A stretch of 11,221 nt of DNA from WLJO01 sp046597895 (GTDB taxonomy: Bacteria; Actinomycetota; Acidimicrobiia; Acidimicrobiales; Ilumatobacteraceae). Within the stretch, counting starts at the first letter, position 1. Every line of letters begins with the position of its first letter. Below the pieces are notes generated by a model. The model searched no databases. It had not been told where the DNA came from and worked only from the letters and a program-made list of their open reading frames with translations. Shown here piece after piece: positions 1 to 9,600 of this stretch. The position numbers and the translations under genes were made by a program. The stretch lies in contig JBKJJS010000289.1 of the NCBI GenBank assembly GCA_046597895.1, forward strand, positions 1 through 11,221. The letters are read 5' to 3'.

Positions 1-1035
1 AAGAACACGTTCCTCTACAACACCGGCCAGGTCACTACCCTCGATGACGCTGATCTGAACGTGATGCAGACCTACACGGTGACCGAGGTCGACTCGAGCG
101 GCCCGTGGACGAAGCGCAAGGTCCTGGCGGCCAACGTGCCGGTCGCTCCCGCCAACGTCGGCGAGCGCTCGACGCCGTCGTACGAAACGAACCTCGGCGA
201 AACGGCGATCACCCCACTCACCGGTGGTGGTCAGGTCTTCGCCGGTCCCCGCGATGACCCGTTCTTCGTGGACCTCGGGAAGATCTTCGACCTCGGCAGC
301 CTCGGCCCGTTCCTCGGTGCTCACCTCATTCCGTCAGCCGCTGAGCCCGGCGAGGACTACGTCGCCGAGACGAACGTGCACACCATCGCCCTGCAGATCC
401 CGATCAGCAGGCTCACCGACAAGTTCGATGACCCGAACATCGGCATCTGGGCCTCGACATACCGTCGCTCCACCCAGATCCGGCGCTCGAACGGCACATC
501 GAAGTTCGTGGGCAACTGGCAGCAGGTGTCCCGCCTCGGTATGCCGCTGGTGAACGAAGTCGTGATCCCGCTGGGCCAGAAGGACCTCTTCAACTCCTCC
601 CGCCCGTACAACGACCTCCAGTTCGCCGGTTCCGTGATCAACCCGGAGTTGGGCGGCCTGATCCCGGTCTTGTACCCGGGTGTCGGTACGCCGACGAGCG
701 TTGATGCCGGTCTCGGCCTCGGTGGTCGAGAGGATCTGGCGACCATCTTCGTCACCGGTATCCCTGGCGTGAACAAGTCGTCCACATTCAGCCGGCCGTC
801 GGAGATGATCCGCATCAACACGAGCACGGTGACCGGGTTCCCCAACGGGCGAACACTGGCCGACGATGTCACGGACACCTCGCTGCGGGCCATTGCCGGC
901 GGCATCGGGTTCCCCGGGACAGAGGCCTTCAACATCTTCCCGAACAACGCCCTCGGTGACGGGGTGGCGGCGAACGACAAGCCGTTCAAGACCACCTTCC
1001 CGTACGTCGCCGCGCCGTGGGCCGGCACGGACTGA
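1..1035 (+). CDS. DUF4331 family protein, 3' part (5' end outside window)
   Basis: The frame is open from base 1 to the TGA at 1033-1035, giving 344 residues with no start in the window, so this is the C-terminal part of a larger protein. It is recognised as DUF4331 by several family-typical stretches: PLVNEVVIPLGQKDLF (about 544-591), ELGGLIPVLYPGV (about 646-684), LATIFVTGIPGVN (about 736-774) and FPNGRTLADDVTDTSLRAIAGG (about 838-903). DUF4331 proteins are usually predicted to be secreted or envelope-associated; no biochemical activity is established. The N-terminus and any signal peptide cannot be judged here. It is the first visible gene of a tight + strand operon with the TPR protein (33-bp gap) and the NicO transporter, so a role beside metal transport is plausible but inferred. 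The family call is firm; the function is unknown. Confidence 0.9.
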   Translation, partial: KNTFLYNTGQVTTLDDADLNVMQTYTVTEVDSSGPWTKRKVLAANVPVAPANVGERSTPSYETNLGETAITPLTGGGQVFAGPRDDPFFVDLGKIFDLGSLGPFLGAHLIPSAAEPGEDYVAETNVHTIALQIPISRLTDKFDDPNIGIWASTYRRSTQIRRSNGTSKFVGNWQQVSRLGMPLVNEVVIPLGQKDLFNSSRPYNDLQFAGSVINPELGGLIPVLYPGVGTPTSVDAGLGLGGREDLATIFVTGIPGVNKSSTFSRPSEMIRINTSTVTGFPNGRTLADDVTDTSLRAIAGGIGFPGTEAFNIFPNNALGDGVAANDKPFKTTFPYVAAPWAGTD

Positions 1036-1068
1036 CCCGGACCTCAGGCCCGAACGGAGACCACTGAA

Positions 1069-2498
1069 ATGACCACGTCCACCGCCAGCCCCATCGAGTC
1101 GCCCATAGCGACCGACGGTCCGCTGCACCTCACCGCCCCTGCTCGCGACAGCGGCCCCACCCCGGGTCGCGATCGCTGGCTGAGGTTCGCCGGACCGGTG
1201 ATCGTCTTGACGATCGCCGGGCTGGCGGTGGGCCGGTTCCTACTCGCCGGTTCGTCCCCTTCAGACGAGTCGGCAACGAGTACCGCTCGACCGGGGTCGG
1301 CGGCGCCCGCCGTGGACGTCGCGGTCGGATTCGATGGGCTGAGGGCTGCGACCGAAGTTCGCCCTTCCGACCCGGCCGCGTGGCGGGACTACGGCGTCGC
1401 CGCCGTGCGCGAGGCCATCCGCACTGGCGACCCGTCCTACTACGGCATTGCGACCACGGCATTGGGCGAGGCCACCCGACTGGCGCCCGACGACGGAGAC
1501 ACCGTCACCGCCCAAGCGGTGCTGGCACTGAGCGTCCACGACTTTGCACGGGCTTTGCCACTGGCGATGACCGCCGTCGACCTCAACCCGTTGTCCTCCG
1601 CGGCGCTCGCCGCACTTGTCGATGCGAACGTGGAGAACGGTGACTACCCCGCTGGCGAGGCGGCGTTGCGGCGACTCCTGGAGACGGATCCAGGCGTCGC
1701 CGCGTACGCCCGCGTCTCGTACTTCCGGCAACTGAGCGGTGACCTTCCAGGCGCCCAGATCGCCATGCGCCAGGCCGTGGCCGCTGCCGGCGCCGGATCG
1801 GAGCGGGCCACCGTGCTCACCTACCTCGGTGACATCTCCCTCGAGATGGGCCACCTCGAGGACGCTGACGCGGCATACTCGGCGGCGCTGCGAGACCAGC
1901 CGATGTCCGTGGGGGCTTCGCTCGGCCGTGCCCGACTCCTGATCGCTCGCGGTTCGCTCATCGAGGCCGCGGCCTTGTTGGACGCGGTGGTCGCCCGTAG
2001 CCCCCAGCCTGCTGCCGCCACGTTGCGCGCCGAGTTGGCCCTGATCATGGGCGACTCCATCATTGCCAACCAATCGTTCGATCTCGTCCGGGCGAACGAC
2101 CAGATCCTGCGCAGTCTTGGCGTGGCGACCGACCTCGAGGCATCACTCTTCAACGCCGACTACGGCGACGTGGCACTCGCACTTACCGAGGCTGAGGCCG
2201 TGTACGAGTCACGGCACACCGTATTTTCCGCTGATGCCTTGGCCTGGGCACTGTTGCAATCCGGTCGGGCGGCCGAGGCCGTACCACTCGTCGAGGAGGC
2301 GTTGGCCGGTGGGATCACGAGCCCGTCGCTGCGGGTCCATGCCGCCGCGGTCTTCAGTGCCGTCGGCCTCATTGAGCGGGCGCGGGCTGAGTTGGCGACG
2401 GCGTTCCAGTGGAGCCCCTGGCTCGCACTGTCGATTCGGCCGGTGGCCGAGGAACTCGCGACGTCGCTCGGCGTCACCTACCCGAAGGGATGGTCGTC

Positions 2499-2502
<4 letters not shown>
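1069..2502 (+). CDS. Membrane-anchored tetratricopeptide-repeat (TPR) protein
   Basis: The protein has 477 residues. The ATG at 1069 follows GGAGA (1056-1060) at 8-nt spacing, which supports this start. Residues 1-36 are polar. One hydrophobic segment (about 40-60, AGPVIVLTIAGLAVGRFLLAG) is followed by a low-complexity Ser/Thr/Asp linker, so the rest is probably extracytoplasmic. From about residue 95 to the end the sequence is Ala- and Leu-rich helical repeats of TPR type, for example ALGEATRLAPDDGDTVTAQAVLAL, AYSAALRDQPMSVGASLGRARLL and AVPLVEEALAGG. TPR arrays are protein-interaction scaffolds; no catalytic motif is seen. Its stop overlaps the start of the NicO gene, so translation is probably coupled. 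It may bind or assemble the DUF4331 protein and/or the transporter at the envelope (inference). Family assignment is good; partner and role are unknown. Confidence 0.85.
2484..2490 (+). promoter_or_regulatory. Ribosome binding site deciding the NicO start
   Basis: GAAGGGA lies 8 nt before the ATG at 2499, inside the last codons of the TPR gene. It favours 2499 over an in-frame ATG at 2490, which overlaps the site itself, and over the upstream in-frame alternative at 2409. The ATGA overlap (2499-2502) also fits coupled translation. Confidence 0.6.
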
Positions 2503-4019
<1,517 letters not shown>

Positions 4020-4023
4020 CGCA

Positions 4024-5247
4024 TCACGCCGCCTCCGGGTGGTCGAAAAGAGTTCGTTCTCGTCGGGCGCCGGGTCGGGTCGTGAAGGTGTACCCGTCGG
4101 GTCCGGTGACGGTAAACGCGCCATCGGGGTGGAGGGTCGCGGTCCAACCACGTTCGTGTCGCTTGTCATGGTGATGATCGCAGAGCAGCACTTCTTCATC
4201 GAGGTTGGTGCGGCCGCCGTCTTCCCAAGGTGGTTCGTGGTGGACTTCGCAGCGTTGTGGGGGCTCCTCGCAGTCCTTCCATCGGCAACGCCCGTCACGT
4301 TCGACGAGAGCGAGCCAGTGTTCGTGGGGGGCGGTACGCACCGCTCTCCCGAAGTCGAGGATCTCGCTCTCGCCACGGGTCACGATGCGGTGCAGGTTGG
4401 CGTCGCAACACAAGCGGCGGATGACTTCGGGTGACAGAACTTCGCCAGTCGAGGCGTATCCGGGCTTGCCGGCGCGCTCGAAGATCGTCTCGTAGGGGAC
4501 GGTGACCAAGATCGTGGGTCGTTCCCGGCCACCGGTGACGGCGCCCGAGTTGTACAGCGCACACAGTTCGACGAGGGCATCCGCCATGCGTTGGGTATGG
4601 GTACGCCCGGAGCCGTCATCCCAGGTCTTGCGACGTAGGTGATCCAACGCATTCTGGATCACCCTCGAATCGACAGCAGTGAGCACCCCACTGACGTCGA
4701 CAAGACCATCAGCGCGCGGCGTGAACGTGAGCGAGCGCTTGGCCCGCCGCACGGCTTCCTCGTCGACGTCACTGTCGCACTCGCGATGAATGGCCTTCCA
4801 TGTGTCGACGGCCGTGCGGGTGGCGGCCGGACCTGCTCCCTTGACGGCGTCGACGAGTTCGTCGCCGTGAGCAGCGAATGCCGGATGCTCGGCGACCGAC
4901 CCGACGACAGCGGCGGACTCGCACGACAGTTCCCCGGCGGCGACAGCGTCAGCCAGGACCGGGGTGTGGTTCAGCGTGGCGCCCAACAGCGCCGCCGACC
5001 GGGCGGACTTGAGGCTGGTACCCGTCTGCTTCGCGAGGTAGTGGGCGCCCGAACGCACACCCTGCCGAGCGAACACTCCGGCCTGCTCGGCATCGGCCAA
5101 CCACCGCGCCGCAACGGCGATCAACCGTTCCGCTTCCCGTCGGACCGCCACCGCCATCGCCGCCAGTTCGGCAGTGGCCACGGTGCCGGTATCGACACCC
5201 ACGACCGCGTCGACCGCCTCACGGAGGGGCACGAGGACACCGGACAT
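4024..5247 (-). CDS. DUF222 / 13E12-type HNH endonuclease-domain protein
   Basis: The protein has 407 residues, starting with ATG at 5245-5247. The N-terminal two thirds (about 1-300) is an Ala-rich helical DUF222 region. The C-terminal HNH domain (about 318-365) shows C321, C326 and C333, the HH pair at 336-337, N348 in GGRTNLD, and C356 with HHH at 358-360. The four cysteines probably hold a structural zinc and the His/Asn residues form the beta-beta-alpha-metal nuclease site. This architecture is common and multicopy in actinobacteria (13E12 repeat family in mycobacteria). Its substrate is not established; nuclease activity is inferred from intact motifs. The nearest AGGAG is 13 nt from the ATG, too far to be convincing, so leaderless initiation is more likely (see 5254-5276). 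It is convergent with the NicO gene and lies downstream of the MarR gene on the same strand with a 61-bp gap holding its own promoter candidates. Confidence 0.9.
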   Translation of the reverse strand: MSGVLVPLREAVDAVVGVDTGTVATAELAAMAVAVRREAERLIAVAARWLADAEQAGVFARQGVRSGAHYLAKQTGTSLKSARSAALLGATLNHTPVLADAVAAGELSCESAAVVGSVAEHPAFAAHGDELVDAVKGAGPAATRTAVDTWKAIHRECDSDVDEEAVRRAKRSLTFTPRADGLVDVSGVLTAVDSRVIQNALDHLRRKTWDDGSGRTHTQRMADALVELCALYNSGAVTGGRERPTILVTVPYETIFERAGKPGYASTGEVLSPEVIRRLCCDANLHRIVTRGESEILDFGRAVRTAPHEHWLALVERDGRCRWKDCEEPPQRCEVHHEPPWEDGGRTNLDEEVLLCDHHHDKRHERGWTATLHPDGAFTVTGPDGYTFTTRPGARRERTLFDHPEAA

Positions 5248-5253
5248 GACACC

Positions 5254-5276
5254 AGACTATCTCCTCGCACCGGCCA
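5254..5276 (-). promoter_or_regulatory. Candidate leaderless, DNA-damage-type promoter of the HNH gene
   Basis: Read on the - strand: TGGCCGGTG (5276-5268), an 8-nt spacer, then TAGTCT (5259-5254). The RecA-independent, PafBC-dependent damage promoter described in mycobacteria is roughly TTGTCRGTG-N8-TAnnnT. This site matches 7 of 9 upstream bases with exact spacing and a fitting -10. The -10 ends 6 nt before the ATG, so the transcript would begin at or next to the start codon. The match is by eye; a chance match is possible in such GC-rich DNA. Confidence 0.38.
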
Positions 5277-5282
5277 ATCAAA

Positions 5283-5296
5283 CATACGTACGTATG
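5283..5296. promoter_or_regulatory. Perfect 14-bp palindrome (possible operator)
   Basis: CATACGTACGTATG is its own reverse complement. It sits between the MarR stop (5309) and the HNH start (5247), 6 bp upstream of the promoter candidate at 5254-5276. It differs from the TTCC/GGAA operator pair and from the GAAC-N4-GTTC type of LexA box. An operator for an unlinked regulator, or an activator site for the HNH gene, is plausible. Confidence 0.4.
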
Positions 5297-5308
5297 ATAT
5301 TGGTCACA

Positions 5309-5746
5309 TTAGATGTCGATACGGAACAGATCGGTGAGCACTTGCCGCGCCTCGTCGTCGAGCCGAGATCCGAACACTTCCTCGATACCACGGAGGTGTG
5401 TCAGCGATGCCCGCGCCAACTGGCGCCGACCCACCGTCGTCACGGTGACCACCACTGCCCGCCCATCGTCGGGATCGGGCCGACGCTCGACCCAACCGAG
5501 TTCGACGAGACGGCCCACAAGACGGGTGCACGACGACGGCGCCACGATCAAGGATGTCGCCAAGGCACTCATTCTCAGTCCTTCGCGCGGACCTTGCGAC
5601 AACTGGTACAAGACGTCGTAGTCGTCGAGGCCCATGCCGCGTTCTCGGCGCAGCTCGGAGTCGAGCGCGGTGGTGGCAGCGCGCACGAACGTCAGGAGTG
5701 ACCGCCATGCTTCGAGCGATTCGGGCGGGGGGCGCGCCGTTGACAC
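5309..5746 (-). CDS. MarR-family transcriptional regulator
   Basis: The protein has 145 residues, the usual MarR length. It starts with GTG (5744-5746); no ATG exists before residue 38 and helix 1 (about 11-32) would be lost with a later start. The winged helix-turn-helix spans about 58-105: MSALATSLIVAPSSCTRLVGRLVELGWVERRPDPDDGRAVVVTVT, with the wing arginine in the DPDDGRA segment typical of the family. Helices at both ends form the dimer interface. The start has only a very close GAGGA (1 nt from GTG), so initiation is probably weak. A palindromic operator lies 10 bp upstream over its likely -10, which suggests autorepression relieved by a small phenolic or oxidative signal, as known for the family. 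The divergent neighbour is a membrane protein gene, and a copy of the operator also precedes pirin. The ligand is unknown. Confidence 0.92.
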   Translation of the reverse strand: MSTARPPPESLEAWRSLLTFVRAATTALDSELRRERGMGLDDYDVLYQLSQGPREGLRMSALATSLIVAPSSCTRLVGRLVELGWVERRPDPDDGRAVVVTVTTVGRRQLARASLTHLRGIEEVFGSRLDDEARQVLTDLFRIDI

Positions 5747-5756
5747 GTCCTCACTG

Positions 5757-5774
5757 TACTTCCATGTGGAAGTA
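5757..5774. promoter_or_regulatory. MarR operator, site 1 (perfect inverted repeat)
   Basis: TACTTCCATGTGGAAGTA has two perfect 8-bp arms around TG. Length, symmetry and position between divergent genes, 10 bp from the MarR start and touching the AT-rich -10 region, are typical of MarR operators. A second copy with 15 of 18 identical bases lies before pirin at 10343-10360. Binding by the adjacent MarR is inferred. Confidence 0.75.
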
Positions 5775-5779
5775 GAATA
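5773..5779. promoter_or_regulatory. Bidirectional -10 candidates for MarR (-) and the membrane protein (+)
   Basis: TAGAATA gives TATTCT on the - strand (5779-5774) and TAGAAT on the + strand (5773-5778), each 5 of 6 with the TATAAT consensus. No good -35 is visible at standard spacing for either. The - strand start point would fall near 5767, inside the operator; the + strand -10 overlaps the operator edge, so both promoters could be blocked by a bound MarR dimer. Confidence 0.4.
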
Positions 5780-5847
5780 CGGCAGCCTCCCCGGCTCGGC
5801 TACGTTTCACGGAGAGCGGCCGGTCTCTCACCGGTTGTGCTCACAGC

Positions 5848-5855
5848 AAGGAGGA
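5848..5855 (+). promoter_or_regulatory. Strong ribosome binding site
   Basis: AAGGAGGA ends 4 nt before the ATG at 5860. It is the best Shine-Dalgarno match in the window and fixes the start of the membrane protein, in contrast to the weak site of the divergent MarR gene. Confidence 0.85.
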
Positions 5856-5859
5856 CACG

Positions 5860-6687
5860 ATGAGCTTCCGGGAGAAGTGGCAGGGTGGCTGGGCGGCGGC
5901 GTTCGGGCTGCTGGCCCCGGCGGCCACCGCATTGACCCTCTACGAGGTAGTGCAACTGTGGCCGAAGCTCACCGCCGACTCGGCCGCGAGTTCGACTGTC
6001 GACTTCGGCTTCGGGGTCCAGTGGACCCTCGATCAAGAGCAGGCGTTTCTGGTCCTTGCCGCGCTCGGCGGCGTGCTCGGCGGGCTCGTCTACACGATGG
6101 GCATCTACGCCCGCCGCCGCAGCCGGGGCAAGTTCAAGCCCGAGGATGCGAACTGGTACTGGGTGCGCAGCGTCGTCGCCGCTGCGCTCTCGGTTGGGGT
6201 CTACGTCTTGATGCGCGCCGGGCTGTTCCTCCTGGGTGGCAGCAACGCCGATTCCGGCGAGAACCGCAGCCCATACGCCGTACTCGGCGTGAGCATCGTC
6301 GTCGGACTTTTCACGGACAAGGTCCTCACGAAGCTGCGAGAGATCGCCGGCAACTTCTTCGCCAGCGACAGCGAAAGGGACGACGAGGACGGAGCGACAT
6401 CAAGTCGGCGCAGCATCGTCGAGTGGTCTCCGAAGCAGCTCGTCCCCAAGCTCGCCGGCCAGGAACTGGTCTTGACCGTCACCCCGGGAGACGAGCCCGT
6501 CGTCCTGCGGGTGGGCGGAGTACCCGTGACGCCCCTCGTTGATGCCGCCACCCCGAGCACACTGAAGGTGAAGCTCTCCGACGATGCGGTGACGGCCGGG
6601 TCATCAATCGTCGTCGAACTGGATCATGGCGACGGCAGCGTGCAGACCGTGAACATCCCGCTGGTCACCGCCGCCGAAGTGCGCTAG
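5860..6687 (+). CDS. Membrane protein with C-terminal beta-rich domain, function unknown
   Basis: The protein has 275 residues. Four hydrophobic segments are seen at about 12-33, 62-84, 102-126 and 139-155; the last is weaker. A basic stretch (ARRRSRGKFK, 84-93) follows segment 2, and an acidic linker (SERDDEDG, 171-178) follows segment 4. Residues about 186-275 alternate hydrophobic and polar as in beta strands (QELVLTVTPGDEPVVLRVGGVPVTP, SSIVVELDHGDGSVQTVNIPLV) and resemble an immunoglobulin-like IPT/TIG fold, though that is a guess from pattern. No catalytic motif is seen. The gene diverges from MarR across the operator and converges on the patatin gene, overlapping it by 3 bp at the stop codons. 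Shared control and adjacency suggest that it works with MarR or the patatin at the membrane; that is inference. Confidence 0.85.
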   Translation: MSFREKWQGGWAAAFGLLAPAATALTLYEVVQLWPKLTADSAASSTVDFGFGVQWTLDQEQAFLVLAALGGVLGGLVYTMGIYARRRSRGKFKPEDANWYWVRSVVAAALSVGVYVLMRAGLFLLGGSNADSGENRSPYAVLGVSIVVGLFTDKVLTKLREIAGNFFASDSERDDEDGATSSRRSIVEWSPKQLVPKLAGQELVLTVTPGDEPVVLRVGGVPVTPLVDAATPSTLKVKLSDDAVTAGSSIVVELDHGDGSVQTVNIPLVTAAEVR

Positions 6688-9600
6688 CTGGCGGCCTTGC
6701 GCATCAGTTCCGCCTCGCCGTGGAGCACCCTCGTATAGGTACACAGTGTGGCGATGTAGGTCTGGGCGCCGTAGAGCGCCACGACCGACATCCATCCCGT
6801 ATAGCCGAACCACGGCTCGTCGGCGATCCAGTGGCTGTAGCCCCAGAACGCCACACCGACTGCGGCGTAGACGGCACACGTCCCGAGCGGAACAGCCAGC
6901 CATCGCGCCCAGTTGCGCATCCAGAGGCACGTGAGCAGGGCCACCACCCCGGCGCCGACCATCACCAGAATGGGACCGGTGCAGATCCCGGTCGCCGACG
7001 CGCCATACGCGGCAGTGAGCCCGACGACACCGGAGGACACGTACCAGAGCAATCCAGCGGGTTCGGTGAGGTGTTTGGCTCGAGCGATCCGGCGCTTGCG
7101 ACGAGTTCGCAGGGAGAGGAGCAGACTCGCGACCGACAGCAACGACACGATGACCAGGCCGACCCAGGCACCGGTGCTGGACGGAGCAACCGGGGCCGCC
7201 CACCACTCACCGCCCGACCACGGCAACACTTCCCACGTCAGGATCTCCCAGCCTTGGTGGCTGGCGCCAGGAACACCGCGGTAGCGCCACGGACCCACGT
7301 AGAACCCGACGGCGGTGATGTTGATGAGGAACATCGCCCTTGCCAGGTTCAGGGCGGCAAACGAACCGAACAGGTAGACGGGTTTGAATACCGTCATCGC
7401 GGTACGCAGGGTTCGGCTGATGAGCCCGGCTCGTAGGGGCCTGAACGCGCCGTAGCCCACGATGGCCAAGCGCATCCCGATCTGCGTCCGCCGCCGGGAT
7501 TCGAGGTCGGCCAACGACTGGGAACCCACCCGATACGCCTTCATTTTTGCGTCCAGATCGCCGGTGTCAACCGGCCATGCAGAGTCGCCCGCCGTGGTCG
7601 TCGCACTCGTGGCTGACACCCTCGATCCACCGTCGCGGGCCCCCTCGCCCGGCTCCGTCGGTGCCTCGTCGAACGGCCAGTGGGCGCGCTCGCCCACCTT
7701 GGCGACCACCGGATACATCTCGGCGAAGATCCGACGTTGCATCGCCTCGGTCAGGACCCTTCGCGTCCGCGACGTGTCGCCGCCCACGCCCGTCGGATCC
7801 GCCATGATGACATCGAGCTCGTGTTCCAAGGCAGCGACATCGAACGGCTTCAAGGTCATGCCGGCGCCCGCCGCAACCGACTGCACAATCCGGACCATTC
7901 TCTCGGTCGGCAGCCCCGAGCAGCGCAGACGCTCCGGGCGCACCGTGAGATCCACGATGCTCTTGACGGCATCGATGCGGCCCCACATCCAATCGTTCGC
8001 CCGCCACTTCGCGGAGAACAGCGCAGCGAAGTTTGCCAACTCGTTTCCGCACAACTTCTCATCGACTCCGAAGTCCCCTGATCCGACAAAGTTCTGCCTC
8101 AGCGGCGTCTCGTTGTTGCCGGTTACGCGGACGAAGCGAACCTCATCGTCACTCTCGATGCTGGATGCCTGCGCCTGGGTCAAGATCGTCACGAGTTGGC
8201 CCAGTGCGGTGGCAGAGCCGATCCTCGTCTCGTCATCTGGCACGACTGCCCCTACCGCGAGCACCCGATCCGCCGGGTACGGCCCCGCCATCGCGGCAGG
8301 CGCTGTCTGCTCGACGATGTCCACGAGGCATCGCCAGACCCACTCCCCCAGCGCGCCGCGCTCGTTCACGGCGATGCGCACGCGTGCCTGCACAATCGCC
8401 CTCATACGCTCGTCGAGGTCGGCGAGGCAGGCGGTCGGGCTGCCAACGGTGCAGGAGTCCGCGGCGGTCGATCGACCGGCGGGTCGTTCGGGGTCGAGCA
8501 ACGCCATGCCGTGCGCCGCGGCCAGTCTTGTCAGTTCGGCGATCGGCACCCACCGCATCGCATCTGTCGCGAGTGTTGCCGTGCTGGTCACCCACTTCTG
8601 GTCCGTATACGGCCCGTTCGCGGCCGCCACCAGCCACGCTTGATCCGACCAATTTCGGGCCGTTTGCACTACGCGCCGCAGTTCGCTCACGCGGTGAGCG
8701 TTGCCCTCCAACACGGCGATCGAGCCCACGACGCTGCCCGAACTCCCGGTCGGCACTGGTTGGGCCCGCCGCACCCATCCGGCCACGAGATCGCACGCCA
8801 GCAAGAGACCACCGGCGGACTGCACGAGCCGAGAGTCCGGGTACGGCGGCGCAGGCGGCGAGTGCGACACATCGCCGAATCCGTCGGCACCTCGATAGAA
8901 CGCCAGGTACGACCGCTCGATGTCGACGGCCAATTGACGGCGCCCATCACGCAGCCAGGCCGACGGTTGAGCCCGGTCGGGTCCCTGGGCGAGCGGCCGC
9001 CGAACTCGCAGGTCGCCGTAGACCACTGCCATCGCTCGGGCCGTGTCGACATGAGCCCGCGTCAACTGACTGCCGGCAAGCGCCGATTCGCTTGTCGCGC
9101 AGAGGCGCTCCCCCGACCCGGGGAGGTGCGGCGCGTCGACGGGGCTGAGCAACGCTTCACGGCGCTTGCGCTGCCGGGCGGCTTCGGCATTGTGACGCTC
9201 AAGTTCGTCGAGATCGTCGAGCAGCGACTCCTGTCCGAAAGCCGCGCCCGCGGTGACGAGCAGTGTGCCGAATGCCTGCGGCGAGGCCCGAACAGCGGAC
9301 TGCGTGGCCGCTCGCTCGGCTCTGGCGCCGGGGCTCGGATGGAGGAAGACCAGCCAACGATCGGCCAGGCCCGTGCTCGGTGCGGCGGCGATTGCTTCGA
9401 TGGCCTTCGTCACCGGGATGTTGTCGAGCACGCCGCCGTCCAGCACTCGTTGCGCCGGTTCGCCGAGACCAGGCGGATCCGAAAAGACCCGCGCCGATTC
9501 GGCGCCGACTCTGGCCGGTTCGAACGCCACAGGGAATGACGACGTCGACCGGCCGGCCTTCGCCAGCAACGCCACAGTTGAGTCCACGAGCGGGCCAACG

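Noticed and set aside
3..12. GAACACGTTC as a LexA-type SOS box
   Set aside because: The spacer is 2 bases, not 4, and the site is inside the DUF4331 coding region.
334..1128. A 264-residue - strand frame opposite DUF4331
   Set aside because: The + strand frame carries unmistakable DUF4331 motifs; the antisense product is Arg/Gly-rich and has no domain.
2409..2498. Earlier in-frame start (2409) for the NicO gene
   Set aside because: It would overlap the TPR gene by 94 bases and place 30 polar residues before a good signal peptide; the ATG at 2499 has GAAGGGA at 8 nt.
4639..5337. A 232-residue + strand frame opposite the HNH gene
   Set aside because: It is antisense to a clear DUF222/HNH protein, extends across the HNH promoter region into MarR, and has an Arg/Gly-rich product without family features.
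5740..5745. TTGACA as a -35 box for the membrane protein gene
   Set aside because: It is a perfect -35 hexamer, but the only good -10 (TAGAAT, 5773) is 27 bases away, and the bases overlap the GTG start codon of MarR on the other strand.
7462..9539. Long open frames on the + strand (7462-8643 and 8196-9539) inside the patatin gene
   Set aside because: They are antisense shadows of a GC-rich gene. Their products are Arg/Ser/Pro-rich or low in domain-like pattern, show no recognisable motif, and overlap a protein with an intact catalytic dyad and membrane helices.
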